Source: Luteolibacter rhizosphaerae
GTDB lineage: Bacteria; Verrucomicrobiota; Verrucomicrobiia; Verrucomicrobiales; Akkermansiaceae
Length of the DNA: 64,000 nt
NCBI RefSeq assembly: GCF_025950095.1
Contig: NZ_JAPDDR010000001.1
Span: 682,001-746,000, forward strand
Direction: 5' to 3'
A program made the translations under genes and the position numbers. How positions within the stretch are numbered: position 1 is the stretch's first letter; each line of letters starts with the position of its first letter. Positions 27,205-37,214 of the stretch are shown piece after piece. The notes beneath the pieces were generated by a model. That model did no database searches. It saw nothing but the letters and a program-made list of their open reading frames with translations, and was not told where the DNA came from.

Positions 27205-28776
27205 CACCTCCGCCATCCGCGCCTTTGGCGTGCTCATCGCGGGCTGGGGCAGTTCCTCCGCAGGACGAACGAACATGGTCTCCGCCTCCAGCTTCAGCCA
27301 GACACGCATGCCGCCGAAGAGATGGCGCACGGCCTTCATGTTCGGCTCGAAGGGCATGCGAACCAAGTGGCGGTGCTTGAGGTTGTTCTTCCCGTAAGTT
27401 CCTGCCGTGAGTCTCTTCCGCGCGATGGTCTCCAGGCGGCGGTTGTAGAAGCGCATCAGCTTCGCGAAGATTGCTCCGCCGGGGCCGTTGTAGGGCATGG
27501 TGGAATACTCGCGGTGGGTATCCGCATAGACCGCGCGGACAGGGCCGATGAAGTAGGCGGCGATGTCCATGAGGAAGGCCGCGTGCATCAGGTCGGCATC
27601 GCCGAGATACTGATACTTGTTCTTGTAGAGGCCGTGGAACCATCGCTGGTAGGACTGCGGGTAGATCACGTTGTGATGGGCCAGTGCCATCTTCACGCAT
27701 TCGCCGTTCAAGGCCTTCCCAATGATGTTGTGCGCGCAGTAGGTCGCGTGCGCGCAGTAGTCGAGACCCTGCGAATAAAGCGGATCCATGAAGCCCGCGG
27801 CATCTCCCGCGAGCACCCAGCCATCGCCGCACACTTCGGTGGAATAGTAGGGCAGGTGCTTGTAGATGCGGGCGTCGTTTTCGATCGCCACGGCATCGGC
27901 GAACATCAGCTTGCCGATCGGATGGTTCAGCAGGTGCTGCTTCACCCGCTCGCCAATCGGGCCTTCGGAAGGCGGCGTGAAAATCCGTTCGTCCCAAGTC
28001 ACCCCGGCGGAGAAATCACCATTGGAAAGGGGGATGATCCACGACCACCAGCCGCGGCCCATCAGGTGATTGGTGGCGCTGGCACGCGCCACGCTGGGGC
28101 CGTCTTTCAAGCTCGGTGCCTTCACCCGCGCCTCATGCGAGTCGAGCGTCATCACGTTGCTGTAGCGCACCCACATCGAGTGCACCGGATGATCGTCGAG
28201 CTTGCGCCAGGTGCCTTGCTGGCGGGCGACAAGTGCCGCCTTGCCGGAGCAATCCGCCACCCAGCCGGCGGTGATCGTGCGGGTCTCGCCCGCGTGCTTT
28301 AGCGTGACCGAATTCTTACCCGCACCCTTCAGCTCGAAGGATTTGATCGAAGCCGGGCGAAGGATCTCGCAGCCCTCCTTGCCCGCCATCTCCAGCATGT
28401 GCTCGTCGAGCAAGGAGCGATCGAGCTGGAAGGTGGGAAAACGGGCCTGCGAGTTCGGCCCGATCTCCGAGCAGCAGTTCGGGCAATCGTTGTCCGGCGT
28501 GGTAAACCACATCCGCAGCCCGTGCTTCTGGAAATGCTCGCAGGCGAGGTAGTGGGACAGGCCGAGCACCCGAGTGAGGAAACATCCGGCCACCTCCGAG
28601 GTCGATTCGCCGACCTTGCGGTCAAAGGCTTCCGATTTCTCCACAATCAGCACCCGCGTCTGCGGTCGTGCCCGCTTCAGCAGCAGCGCCAGCGCCGAGC
28701 CGGAGAAAGCGCCGCCGAAGATGACAACGTCATAGTCGGTGGCGGGCATGGAGGAATCTGGGGCGTGACTTACCAT
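27199..28776 (-). CDS. FAD-dependent halogenase/monooxygenase-like protein
   Basis: A 525-aa flavoprotein of the tryptophan-halogenase/geranylgeranyl-reductase type. FAD-binding GGAFSGSA is near residues 20-27, with VEKSEAF, DRKVGESTS, WWSWIIPLSNG (the W-x-W-x-I-P halogenase-type motif), and GDAAGFMDPLYSQGLD near residue 320. The C-terminal 150 residues are helical. The W-W-IP motif suggests halogenase-like chemistry, but related oxidoreductases in aryl-polyene clusters also carry it, so halogenation is not proven. It sits downstream of the RND pump with 63 bp between. Confidence 0.8.
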   Translation of the reverse strand: MVSHAPDSSMPATDYDVVIFGGAFSGSALALLLKRARPQTRVLIVEKSEAFDRKVGESTSEVAGCFLTRVLGLSHYLACEHFQKHGLRMWFTTPDNDCPNCCSEIGPNSQARFPTFQLDRSLLDEHMLEMAGKEGCEILRPASIKSFELKGAGKNSVTLKHAGETRTITAGWVADCSGKAALVARQQGTWRKLDDHPVHSMWVRYSNVMTLDSHEARVKAPSLKDGPSVARASATNHLMGRGWWSWIIPLSNGDFSAGVTWDERIFTPPSEGPIGERVKQHLLNHPIGKLMFADAVAIENDARIYKHLPYYSTEVCGDGWVLAGDAAGFMDPLYSQGLDYCAHATYCAHNIIGKALNGECVKMALAHHNVIYPQSYQRWFHGLYKNKYQYLGDADLMHAAFLMDIAAYFIGPVRAVYADTHREYSTMPYNGPGGAIFAKLMRFYNRRLETIARKRLTAGTYGKNNLKHRHLVRMPFEPNMKAVRHLFGGMRVWLKLEAETMFVRPAEELPQPAMSTPKARMAEVS

Positions 28777-28839
28777 CGGGTGGCTCCGAGCTTAGACGGA
28801 TCGTTGGACTTGGCAAATGGTGAAAAACCTCCCGGCGAG

Positions 28840-31800
28840 TTATGCCGGATCCTCGGTGGGCTCTTCCACCGTCGGGGCATCCTCGCGGATGAAAGGCTTT
28901 TTATACCAATCGATGCCCTTCTTCACCCATGCCACCGCATCCTCCACCGCCAGATAGGCGGAGGGCACCAGCAGCAACGTGATGAAAGTGCCGAAGAGCA
29001 TGCCGAAGCCGATCGATACCGCCATGGGATTCAGGAACTGCGCTTCCGGCGATTTGTCAAAGATCGTCGGGATCAGGCCCACGAAAGTGGTAGTCGAGGT
29101 CAGGAAGATCGGCCGGAAACGGCGGATGCCGGACTGCACTACGGCATCGAAGAGCGGCACTCCCATCCGGCGGCGCTGGTTGATGAAATCCACCATCACC
29201 AGCGAGTCGTTGATTGCCACCCCCGCCAGTGCCAGCAGGCCGAAGATTGAAAGGTAGGACGGCACGATGTCCATGATCATGTGCCCGAAGAGCGCCCCGA
29301 GCACCGCGTAAGGGATCGCGATCATCACGAAGACCGGCTGCAGGATCGAGCGGAAGGGGATCGCCAGCAGGATGTAGAGCGCGACCAGCAGGGAGACGCC
29401 GAGGATCCAGAAGCGCAGGCCCGTCTCCCGATGCTCCTCGATGTAGCCCTTGAATCGCCAGGTCAGCTCCGGGTGACCTTGCAGGAGCGCATTGATGCGA
29501 GGCTCGATCGAGTCGGCAATCGAGGTGATCTCCACCGTTTCATCCACCGGCTTTGCGGCGATGGTGCTGACCTGTGCACCATCCCGGCGGCGGATGTCGG
29601 ACTGCGCCTTCTCGAAGCGGGCATCGGCCACGGAGCGGAAGGGCGCTGCACCTCCATCCGGGGTCAGCACCCGCATCTCCTCCAGTGTGTGCAGCGACCG
29701 GCGCTTCTCCAAGGGCAGCCGCACCATCACGCGCACATCATCCCGCCCGCGCTGGATTCGCTGCGCTTCCTCGCCGAAGAACGCGGCACGGACCTGATTG
29801 GCCAGATCCCGCTGCGTGATCCCCAGGGCCTCACCCTCGGGACGGATCGTCACGTGCAGCTCCTCTTTGGAGCGCGAGTCATCGGTCCAGGAATCCTGAA
29901 TGCCGGGGTAAGATTCCAGCAGAGCGGAGATCTGGTCGGTGATCTCTTCTTTTTCCGCCGTCGCGGGTCCGCGGAGCTCTACTTCCAAGGCTTCGAGCTC
30001 GTTGTCGCCGCCGCCGAAACCGCCACCCTGGTCGCCGGAGATCCAGAACTGCTGGGCGTCCTTCATGTCACCCACGAGTTCTTGCCAGCGCTTGGCGATC
30101 TCCTTGTTGCGTGGCCCGGGGACCGAGCGCTCGCCGGGATCAAGGATCTCGGCGACGACGAATCCTTGGCGCGCATCCACACGGTTGTCGCCCGCCCAGC
30201 CGCCGGTGCTGGTCAGGACGTCTTGGATGATTGACTCGCCGGTGCCGGGGTCGATGAACTCTTTCTTCAGCTGCTCGGCCGCAGCCTTGATGTGCAGGAT
30301 CCTCTCGTCGGTTACCCGCATCGGGGTATCGCGCGGCATGGTCAGTGCCGCGGTGATCCGGTTGCGATCAATCGAGGGCATGTTCACGAAGCCCAAGCGA
30401 CCGCTTGTCAGGATCGCCACGCTCACCATCGCCACCGCGGCGAAGATCGCCAGGGTGGTGTAGCGGTTCCGCGTGGCCACCAGGATCAAGGGCTTGTAGA
30501 TGCGGTCGATCAGCATTTCCAAGCCGTTCGATACCGACTGCTGGAAGCGGTCGAAACGCAGAAAGAAGCGCGGCTCCAGCGTGGTGTTCTTCAGGTGGCA
30601 GGGCAGGGCCAGCTTCGTTTCGATCAGCGAGAAGGCGATGGTGGCGATCACCACCGGCGGGATCTGCCGGGCGAAGGTGCCGTAAAAGCCATCGAAGAAC
30701 ATCAACGGCAGGAAAGCGACACTGATTGTGATGGCGCCGAAGGTCACCGGGATGGTCACTTCCTTAGCCCCCTCGATGGCCGCTTCCAGACCACTCTTCC
30801 CTTCCTTCAGCTTGGTGAAGACGTTTTCGGACGTGACGATCGCATCGTCTACCACGATGCCCACCGCGATAATGAACCCGAAGATGCTCATCGGGTTCAG
30901 GGTCATGCCCATCGCAGCCATCACGATGAAGGCCCCCGCGAAGGAGATGGGAATGCCGAGCACCACCCAGATCGCGATCGATGGCCTCAGGAAAAGCCCG
31001 AGAATGATCAGCACCAGTACACTGCCTTGTGCGAGGCTCTCGATCAGGCTGCCGATGCGTCCGCGTAGCTCGATCGAGCTGTCATCCCAGATGCCGAGGT
31101 GAATGCCCTGCGGGAAAGATGCCTGCGAATCTTCCGCATACTTCTTCACCCGGTCCGCGATCTTCAGCGCGTCCTCGTGCGGCAAGCGTAGCACCTCGAT
31201 CAGCAGGGCCGGCTTGCCGTTGTAGCGGATCAGCTTGCGGTTCTCTTCGAAGTCGTCGCTGATCTGCGCCAGATCGCGCATCTTTACTTCCGCACCGTTG
31301 GCATTGCGCACCACGATGTTCTCGAAGTCATCGCGGGTGTAGGCTTGGTTCTTCGAGCGGATGACCAGCGAGCCTTCATCCGTCTGGACCTGACCCGCGG
31401 GCAGGTCGAGCGAACTGCGGCGGATCGCATTCGTCAGGTCGGAGAAGGTCATCCCGAAGTCGCGGAGCCGCTCCGGGTCCGCCTCGATGCCCACTTCAAA
31501 GGGCGAGGCCCCCTGGATCGTCGCTTGCGAAATCCCGGGCAGGCCGGTCAGGTCGTCGCGGATGCGGCGCGCGGCGCTGAGTAGATCCTTCTCATCCATC
31601 TCGCCGTAGACGGCGATTTTGATCACATCGAACCACTTCGAGCTGTGGGGGATCTCGTAGCGCGGTGGCTCGGTCTCCTGCGGGAAGGTGGTGATGCCAT
31701 CGATCAGCGGCTTCACATCCTCCAGTAGTTCCTCGGGCTTGGTGCCCTTGGTCGTGCGGAGCACCACGTTGCCGCGGCCCACGTTGGCCCGGGATTCAAT

Positions 31801-32034
31801 TGTCTCGATCCCCGGGAGATTCTCGACCGCCCTCTCGATCGGGATCACCACTGCCTTCTCCACGTCTTCCGGGCTGCCGCCGCGGTAGTTCACGTCGATC
31901 CGCACCTGGTCGAAGTGCATGGTCGGCTGCACCTCCGGCTGGACCTTCTCGACATAGCACCAGACCCCGATCGCGATGATGAGGCCCATCATCAGATTCG
32001 AGGCGATGGAATTGGTCGCGAACCAGCGGATCAT
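28840..32034 (-). CDS. RND efflux permease, HAE1-type
   Basis: A 1064-aa inner-membrane RND pump of the AcrB/HAE1 group. The N-terminus MIRWFATNSIASNLMM starts TM1. The TM4 proton-relay motif GIVVDDAIVTSENVF has the conserved Asp pair. Porter-domain repeats and a second helix block (LLVALYILLAIPFRS ... GVAINDSLVMVDFINQRR) are present. The length is normal. It needs a membrane-fusion protein and an outer-membrane channel; neither is adjacent, so partners must be elsewhere. The C-terminus ends in an acidic tail. Substrate unknown. Confidence 0.93.
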   Translation of the reverse strand: MIRWFATNSIASNLMMGLIIAIGVWCYVEKVQPEVQPTMHFDQVRIDVNYRGGSPEDVEKAVVIPIERAVENLPGIETIESRANVGRGNVVLRTTKGTKPEELLEDVKPLIDGITTFPQETEPPRYEIPHSSKWFDVIKIAVYGEMDEKDLLSAARRIRDDLTGLPGISQATIQGASPFEVGIEADPERLRDFGMTFSDLTNAIRRSSLDLPAGQVQTDEGSLVIRSKNQAYTRDDFENIVVRNANGAEVKMRDLAQISDDFEENRKLIRYNGKPALLIEVLRLPHEDALKIADRVKKYAEDSQASFPQGIHLGIWDDSSIELRGRIGSLIESLAQGSVLVLIILGLFLRPSIAIWVVLGIPISFAGAFIVMAAMGMTLNPMSIFGFIIAVGIVVDDAIVTSENVFTKLKEGKSGLEAAIEGAKEVTIPVTFGAITISVAFLPLMFFDGFYGTFARQIPPVVIATIAFSLIETKLALPCHLKNTTLEPRFFLRFDRFQQSVSNGLEMLIDRIYKPLILVATRNRYTTLAIFAAVAMVSVAILTSGRLGFVNMPSIDRNRITAALTMPRDTPMRVTDERILHIKAAAEQLKKEFIDPGTGESIIQDVLTSTGGWAGDNRVDARQGFVVAEILDPGERSVPGPRNKEIAKRWQELVGDMKDAQQFWISGDQGGGFGGGDNELEALEVELRGPATAEKEEITDQISALLESYPGIQDSWTDDSRSKEELHVTIRPEGEALGITQRDLANQVRAAFFGEEAQRIQRGRDDVRVMVRLPLEKRRSLHTLEEMRVLTPDGGAAPFRSVADARFEKAQSDIRRRDGAQVSTIAAKPVDETVEITSIADSIEPRINALLQGHPELTWRFKGYIEEHRETGLRFWILGVSLLVALYILLAIPFRSILQPVFVMIAIPYAVLGALFGHMIMDIVPSYLSIFGLLALAGVAINDSLVMVDFINQRRRMGVPLFDAVVQSGIRRFRPIFLTSTTTFVGLIPTIFDKSPEAQFLNPMAVSIGFGMLFGTFITLLLVPSAYLAVEDAVAWVKKGIDWYKKPFIREDAPTVEEPTEDPA

Positions 32035-32369
32035 CGGGGCGGGCGTTTTAGGGAGGGAGGACGATGGCGTCGAGCCCTAGGAGGCCGATTCCGGGACGAA
32101 ATTCCGGATTTGCTCTTCCCTTGGTTAAGGCAGGGACCGTCGCTCCGCGCGGTCCGGCTGAGGGCGTCCTCGATCCTCCCGCCGTTATCGATCTTCAGCA
32201 CGGCTCCGCCTGAGTCCGAGCAGGTAAGAGCCATATGAGATGCGATGGGATGGGCTCTGTCCCCGCCGGACCGTGGAGTCGACGACAGGTCTGTTTGATC
32301 AAGCGATATGTCAGATGGCTTCTTGTGGGCCAGGCGCCCGCGCATCTGTTGAAGCCGGGCCTTCCCCGG
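32035..32369. other. Non-coding gap between RND pump and DUF1552 gene
   Basis: 335 bp without a supported gene. It should hold the promoter of the RND gene on the minus strand. A 7-bp hairpin at 32353-32371 overlaps the DUF1552 stop codon and may help end the DUF1592-DUF1552 transcript. I see nothing else convincing. Confidence 0.5.
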
Positions 32370-33677
32370 CTAAACGTTGCCGAAGATGCCCGTGGAATCT
32401 CCAATTCGGTCCGCCTTCACCCCCATTCGATCGAGGAGCGAGAGGTAGAGATTCGTCATCGGCGTGCCCTTGGGCGCGTCGATCAGGCGGCCCGGCTTCA
32501 GCGTGCCGTTGCCCTTGCCCGCCAGGATCACCGGCAGGTCATCATGGTTGTGGCGGTTGCCGTCCGCGATGCCGCCGCCGTAGACGATCATCGAGTGATC
32601 GAGCAACGAGCCCTCGCCATCGGGGGTGTCGCGCATCTTCTTCAGGAAGTAGGCGAGTTGCTCCACGTAGAAGCGGTCGATCTTGCCGATGTTCTCCAGC
32701 GTCTGCTCGTTGCCGCGGTGGTGGGAAAGCTCGTGGTGGGCGGACAGCACGCCGATCTCCGGGAACACTCGGTTCGAGCCATCGTGCGCCAGCAGGAAGC
32801 TCGAAACGCGCGTGGTGTCGGTCTGGAACGCAAGATGCATCAGGTCGAACATCATCCGCATGTGCTCGCCGTAGCCCTCCGGCACGCCGTTCGGGCGCTT
32901 GTCTTCCGGCACTTCCTTGCGGAATTTTTCGGCCTTCTCGATCCGCTGCTCCACGTCGCGCACCGCCGTCAGATACTCGTCCATCTTCCCGCGATCGGTT
33001 GAGCCGAGGCGGGTCTGGAGCCGCTTTGCATCCGCCATCACGAAGTCGAGGATGCTCTTCCGGTAGGCGCGGCGGCGGGAGTCCTCCGTTTCGTTGCCGG
33101 AGCCGAACATCTTCTCGAAGACCAGTCGCGGATCCCGCTCCGCCGGGGCGGGGGTGGTCTCGTTGATCCAGGAGAGATTGAATTGATACGCGCAGGAGTA
33201 GCCGGAGTCGCAGTTGCCGGAACTGCGGGCGGGATCGGTGGAAAGCTCCAGCGAGGACAGCCGTGTCTGCTGGCCTACATGGCGGGCGGCGATCTGGTCC
33301 ACGGACTCGCCCAGCTCCACATCCGCTCCCGCCGTCTTGCGAGCCTGCACGCCGGTCAGGAAGGTCGCATTTGCCCGCGCGTGGTCGCCTGCACCGTCCC
33401 CGTTGGCGAAGGCCTTGTCGTGATCCAGCCCGCGCAGCACCGAGAAGTGTTCCCGGAGTTCCGCCAGCGGCTCCAAGGTCTTGGAGATCGTGTAGTCCTT
33501 GCCCGAACCTTGCGGCCGCCACAGGTCCAGATTCACCCCGTTCGGGATATAGATGAAGGCCATGCGTGTCGGCGCTCCAGCCGCCCGTGCCGCGCGGGTG
33601 GCGGCTTGCAGGGAAGGGAATGCCGGCACCGCCAGCGTGGCGGCGATGCTCTTCAGGAAGGTGCGGCGTGGGGTCAT
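32370..33677 (-). CDS. DUF1552 secreted protein
   Basis: A 435-aa protein beginning MTPRRTFLKSIAATLAVPA, a twin-arginine-type signal. The body is DUF1552: FIYIPNGVNLDLWRP, HFSVLRGLDH, ANATFLTGVQARKT, GESVDQIAA, SLELSTDPA, and the late IVYGGGIADGNRHNHDDLPVILAG. The family is restricted mostly to Planctomycetes/Verrucomicrobia and resembles sulfatase/alkaline phosphatase-fold proteins; its activity is not known. It is 18 bp downstream of the DUF1592-type cytochrome, and the two always co-occur. Confidence 0.93.
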   Translation of the reverse strand: MTPRRTFLKSIAATLAVPAFPSLQAATRAARAAGAPTRMAFIYIPNGVNLDLWRPQGSGKDYTISKTLEPLAELREHFSVLRGLDHDKAFANGDGAGDHARANATFLTGVQARKTAGADVELGESVDQIAARHVGQQTRLSSLELSTDPARSSGNCDSGYSCAYQFNLSWINETTPAPAERDPRLVFEKMFGSGNETEDSRRRAYRKSILDFVMADAKRLQTRLGSTDRGKMDEYLTAVRDVEQRIEKAEKFRKEVPEDKRPNGVPEGYGEHMRMMFDLMHLAFQTDTTRVSSFLLAHDGSNRVFPEIGVLSAHHELSHHRGNEQTLENIGKIDRFYVEQLAYFLKKMRDTPDGEGSLLDHSMIVYGGGIADGNRHNHDDLPVILAGKGNGTLKPGRLIDAPKGTPMTNLYLSLLDRMGVKADRIGDSTGIFGNV

Positions 33678-33695
33678 GGCGATGGTGTCAGGCTT

Positions 33696-35981
33696 TCAGG
33701 AATCTCCGCGGCGGTATTGGAAAGGAACGGAATCGATCACCGCGCGCAGCATCGCGCGGGAGTTGCCTCCGGCCTTCTCCGTATCGGATACGATCCGGTC
33801 GAGGGCCGGCCTATCATACCATTCCAAGCCGCGCCCGAGGGCATAGGTGAGCATCTTGGTGGCCACGGAGCGGTAGAATTCCGGCCGGTGATCTTCCACC
33901 AGCGCTTTCCGCAGGTCATCCACGCCCAGAATCTTACGCCCGCTCATCAGCTCCCCCGCGGTGTCGATCTGCTTGCCGTTCTCCTGATCGCGCCAAGCAC
34001 CGGCGGCGTCGAAATTCTCCAGTCCGAAGCCGATCGGGTCCATCAGCGCGTGGCAGGAGGCGCAGGAAGGATCCTCGCGATGCTTCTCCAATTGCTCGCG
34101 CAGGCTCTGCTGGTTCCCCTTGTGACCCGGCGGTTCAAGCTGCGGCACGTTCGGCGGCGGCGGGGGAGGGGCGGTATCGAGCAGGTTTTCCAGCACATAC
34201 TTCCCGCGTAGCACCGGGGAAGTCCGTAGCGGATAGGAAGTCAGCAGGTGGAAGGAACCTTGGCCCAGAATCCCGCGCCGGTGGCTGTCCTTCAGCGTGA
34301 CCTTCTGGAATTTGTCTCCCTTCACATCCGGGATGCCGTAGTAGTTCGCCAGCGTCTCGTTCAGGAAGGTGAAGTCCGCATCCAGCAGTGACTCCATCGG
34401 CAGCCCTTCCCGGATGATGTGGCCGAAGAACATCTCGGTCTCGCGCCGCATCGAGTCGCGCACCTTGCCGGTGAACTTCGGGAAGAACTTCTCCGCCGGG
34501 CGCGTGGAAGGCATGTCGCGCAGGCGCAGCCATTGTCCGGTGAAGTTTGAAATGAACTGCCGCGAACGATCATCCCCGATCATCCGGTCGATCTCGCTAT
34601 CCAGGTTCTTCCGCAGTTCCCCGCGGCTCGCCAGCTCCATCAGCTTCTGGTCCGGCATCGTGCTCCAGAAAAAATAGGAGAGCCGTGTCGCCAGGGAATG
34701 CTCGTCGATCAGGTGAATCTTCTTCGAGTTGTCCGGCTCCGGTTGAGGCTCCTCGCGGAAGAGGAAGGCAGGGGAGACCAGCATCGCTTCCAGCGCCAGC
34801 CGGATGCCTTCTTCCACGCCCTCGCCCTGTTTCTTGGCTAGTGCCACCAGTTGCAGGTAACGCTTTGTTTCGCCCTCCTGCGAGGGTCGGCGGAAGGCCT
34901 TGCGGGCGAAGCCGTTCAGCACGCGCAGCGCATAGGCCTCGTCGTTCTCCCCGGCCTCGCGCTTGCCGTAGATTCGTTTGTGGCTCTGCGGCTTCTCAGG
35001 CGGAGGGCCATCGAGCGGGCCGGTGATCTTCAGCGCGTTCACCATCAGGTTGCGGTCGCGCTTTTTCGGATCGGGGTGGTCTTCCTGGTAGAAGTCGTTG
35101 GTGAAGACCACGCCCATTTCCACCGGCTTCTCGTCGTTGATCTTGAATTCGTGGGTGAACTCCTTCGGCTGCTCCAAGCGGGCATCCACATCCCACTCGC
35201 AGATCGTCTCGCCGTTCTCGTGGAATTCCATCTTCGGCGGGCCATCCCCACCCAGCGTGCCGCCGGCTGTCACCGTCACGCGGTAGGTTCCCGCCCGCTG
35301 AGGCTTGAAGCTGACCTTCGCCTCGCCCGCCATGAAGAGATAGTGACCTTCCTCGGAGCGGTGTCCGTTGCCTTTCATTTCGCGACCGGCAAAGGCGGCT
35401 TCCGGTGGCGGCATTTGGCCGGGATACACCGCCTTGTCCAAGGCCACCCGCGCAGCCTCCAGATAGCGCTCGAGATGGGCAGGGGAGAGGGTCAGCACGT
35501 CACCGATATTGTCGAAGCCGTAGCCCGAGTCATCCGGCGGGATCAGGTCCATCACGTTCACGCTGACCCCCAGCAGGTCCCGCAGGGTGTTCTGGTATTC
35601 CACCCGGTTGAGCCGCCGCAGCGTGACACGGCCGGGATCGGGGTTCTTCGGGTCGACCGGGAACACCGCGGCATCGATCCAATCGAGAATCTTCTTCCGC
35701 TCCTCTGCGCTCGGCTGGTCCTCGTCCAGCGGCGGCATCAGTTGGTGCTTCAGGTGATCCTGGATGCGCTTCCACACATCCCGGTTCGCTTGCATCTCGG
35801 CGATGTTGTCGAACTTGTCGATCGCCAGCTCGCCCTTCTTGATACCGTCGCCGTGGCAGTCGTAGCAGTACGTTTCCACCAGCGGCAGCACCTCCTTGTC
35901 CCAGCGCACGGAGAGATCCCCTTGGCCCCAAGCGGGGGAAAAGGCGGCGGTCAGGAGCAGAGAGTTGGCGGTTTTCCCCAT
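33696..35981 (-). CDS. DUF1592/DUF1588-type c-heme protein
   Basis: A 761-aa secreted protein with the planctomycete-type architecture: a signal peptide (1-20), an N-terminal c-heme site CYDCHG (about residue 40), and the DUF1587 region ([16 protein letters not shown]). DUF1592 ([15 protein letters not shown]), DUF1588 ([27 protein letters not shown]) and DUF1585 ([14 protein letters not shown]) follow. [19 protein letters not shown] is a second CxxCH. A family-specific carbohydrate-binding-like insert lies near 200-300. It is thought to take part in extracellular redox-linked polysaccharide degradation (literature inference). It is first of a pair with DUF1552. Confidence 0.93.
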   Translation of the reverse strand: MGKTANSLLLTAAFSPAWGQGDLSVRWDKEVLPLVETYCYDCHGDGIKKGELAIDKFDNIAEMQANRDVWKRIQDHLKHQLMPPLDEDQPSAEERKKILDWIDAAVFPVDPKNPDPGRVTLRRLNRVEYQNTLRDLLGVSVNVMDLIPPDDSGYGFDNIGDVLTLSPAHLERYLEAARVALDKAVYPGQMPPPEAAFAGREMKGNGHRSEEGHYLFMAGEAKVSFKPQRAGTYRVTVTAGGTLGGDGPPKMEFHENGETICEWDVDARLEQPKEFTHEFKINDEKPVEMGVVFTNDFYQEDHPDPKKRDRNLMVNALKITGPLDGPPPEKPQSHKRIYGKREAGENDEAYALRVLNGFARKAFRRPSQEGETKRYLQLVALAKKQGEGVEEGIRLALEAMLVSPAFLFREEPQPEPDNSKKIHLIDEHSLATRLSYFFWSTMPDQKLMELASRGELRKNLDSEIDRMIGDDRSRQFISNFTGQWLRLRDMPSTRPAEKFFPKFTGKVRDSMRRETEMFFGHIIREGLPMESLLDADFTFLNETLANYYGIPDVKGDKFQKVTLKDSHRRGILGQGSFHLLTSYPLRTSPVLRGKYVLENLLDTAPPPPPPNVPQLEPPGHKGNQQSLREQLEKHREDPSCASCHALMDPIGFGLENFDAAGAWRDQENGKQIDTAGELMSGRKILGVDDLRKALVEDHRPEFYRSVATKMLTYALGRGLEWYDRPALDRIVSDTEKAGGNSRAMLRAVIDSVPFQYRRGDS

Positions 35982-36032
35982 GGACAGCCCGTTTTACGGC
36001 GGTTTTCGCGCCAAACTCACAGGAAAGTAGCG

Positions 36033-36047
36033 CAACTTTACAAGTTG
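36033..36047. promoter_or_regulatory. Small inverted repeat in divergent promoter region
   Basis: CAACTT-TAC-AAGTTG at 36033-36047, between the divergent DUF1592 and FMN-oxidase genes. Short and possibly a chance event; listed as a weak operator candidate. Confidence 0.2.
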
Positions 36048-36119
36048 TATGCAGCTCGCGGCAGGCCCTGCCTGGTGCTCGCCCCTGCCCGCTTGCGCCG
36101 CCTGCTAGCCTCCCTCCAC

Positions 36120-37205
36120 ATGCCGCTCCCGCCGCTTGAAAGCATCCCTGCCTCCATCGTCTCCCTCGACGACTACGAAGTCTTGGCGCGTGACCGCGTG
36201 GAGGATTCGATCTGGGCCTACCTCTCCGGTGCCGCGGCGGATGAAGTCACTCTCCGCGAGAACCGCGCCGGCTTCGAGCGGATCCAACTGCTCCCGCGCA
36301 TCTTCAGGGTCCTTTCCCAAGCCAGCACCGGGCTCACGCTCTTCGGTCGCCATTACGCCCACCCTGTCTTCATCGCGCCTACCGCCTTTCACGGCATGTT
36401 CTATCCCGGCGGGGAAGTGGTTACCATGTTGGGCGCCTCCGCAATGGATGCTTGCATGACGGTCAGCACCCAGGCGGGCATGGCCATCGAGGATATCGCG
36501 CGCGGTGCTGCGGTGCCGCCTTGGTTCCAGCTCTACATCCAGCCGGACCGTGCCTTCACTGCCGAACTCGTGAAACGCGTCGAAGCTGCCGGTTGCGCTG
36601 CCTTGGTCATTACTGCAGATGCGCCGCTTCACGGCCTCCGCAACCGCGAGCAGCGCGCCGCCTTCCGCGTGCCGCCCGGCCTGGAGCCCGTGAATCTCCG
36701 CGGCATGGAACCGGTGCCTCCTGCCGACAGGATCTTTGGCAGCCACCTGCTGGCGAAGGCTCCGACTTGGGAAGATTTGGCTTGGCTGCGCTCTCTAACA
36801 AAGCTGCCGCTCGTCCTGAAAGGCGTGCTCGATCCGGCGGATGCCTTGCAAGCGGAAGCCCGAGGCGTGGATGGAATCATCGTCTCCAATCATGGCGGGC
36901 GCACGCTGGACACCGTGCCCGCCGCGATTGAAGTGTTGCCCTCGGTCGCGGCTGCCATCGGAGACCGTCTTCCCATTCTCCTCGATGGCGGCATCCGCCG
37001 GGGCACCGATGTGCTCAAGGCCTTGGCCTTGGGGGCCAGCGCGGTGATGGTCGGGCGGCCGATCCTCCACGGTCTTGCGGCAGCCGGTGCCACCGGTGTC
37101 GCGCATGTCCTCAAGATCCTGCGCACCGAACTCGAGATCGCGATGGCTCTAACGGGTCGTGCCACGCTCGACGAACTCGATCCTTCGGTGATCTTCGCAA
37201 AGTAG
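36120..37205 (+). CDS. FMN-dependent alpha-hydroxy-acid oxidizing protein
   Basis: A 361-aa protein of the glycolate oxidase/lactate oxidase family. LDDYEVLARDRVEDSIWAYLSGAA starts the fold. FIAPTAFHGMFYPGGEV, FQLYIQPDR and LVITADAPLHG are conserved, the catalytic His is H258 in SNHGGRTLD, and the FMN-phosphate site is DGGIRRGTDV...MVGRP. It oxidises a 2-hydroxy acid with O2 or quinone; the exact acid is not readable. The open frame extends 1.27 kb upstream, but that part is antisense to the DUF1592 gene; ATG 36120 fits the family start. Confidence 0.92.
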   Translation: MPLPPLESIPASIVSLDDYEVLARDRVEDSIWAYLSGAAADEVTLRENRAGFERIQLLPRIFRVLSQASTGLTLFGRHYAHPVFIAPTAFHGMFYPGGEVVTMLGASAMDACMTVSTQAGMAIEDIARGAAVPPWFQLYIQPDRAFTAELVKRVEAAGCAALVITADAPLHGLRNREQRAAFRVPPGLEPVNLRGMEPVPPADRIFGSHLLAKAPTWEDLAWLRSLTKLPLVLKGVLDPADALQAEARGVDGIIVSNHGGRTLDTVPAAIEVLPSVAAAIGDRLPILLDGGIRRGTDVLKALALGASAVMVGRPILHGLAAAGATGVAHVLKILRTELEIAMALTGRATLDELDPSVIFAK

Positions 37206-37214
37206 GCCGGGCCC

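Noticed and set aside
27199-28776. Confident tryptophan halogenase call
   Set aside because: The W-x-W-x-I-P motif is present, but related non-halogenating flavoproteins share it and no natural-product genes adjoin, so only halogenase-like is stated.
34851-36119. Upstream extension of the alpha-hydroxy-acid oxidase frame
   Set aside because: The extra 423 codons are antisense to the DUF1592-type gene; the family start fits ATG 36120.
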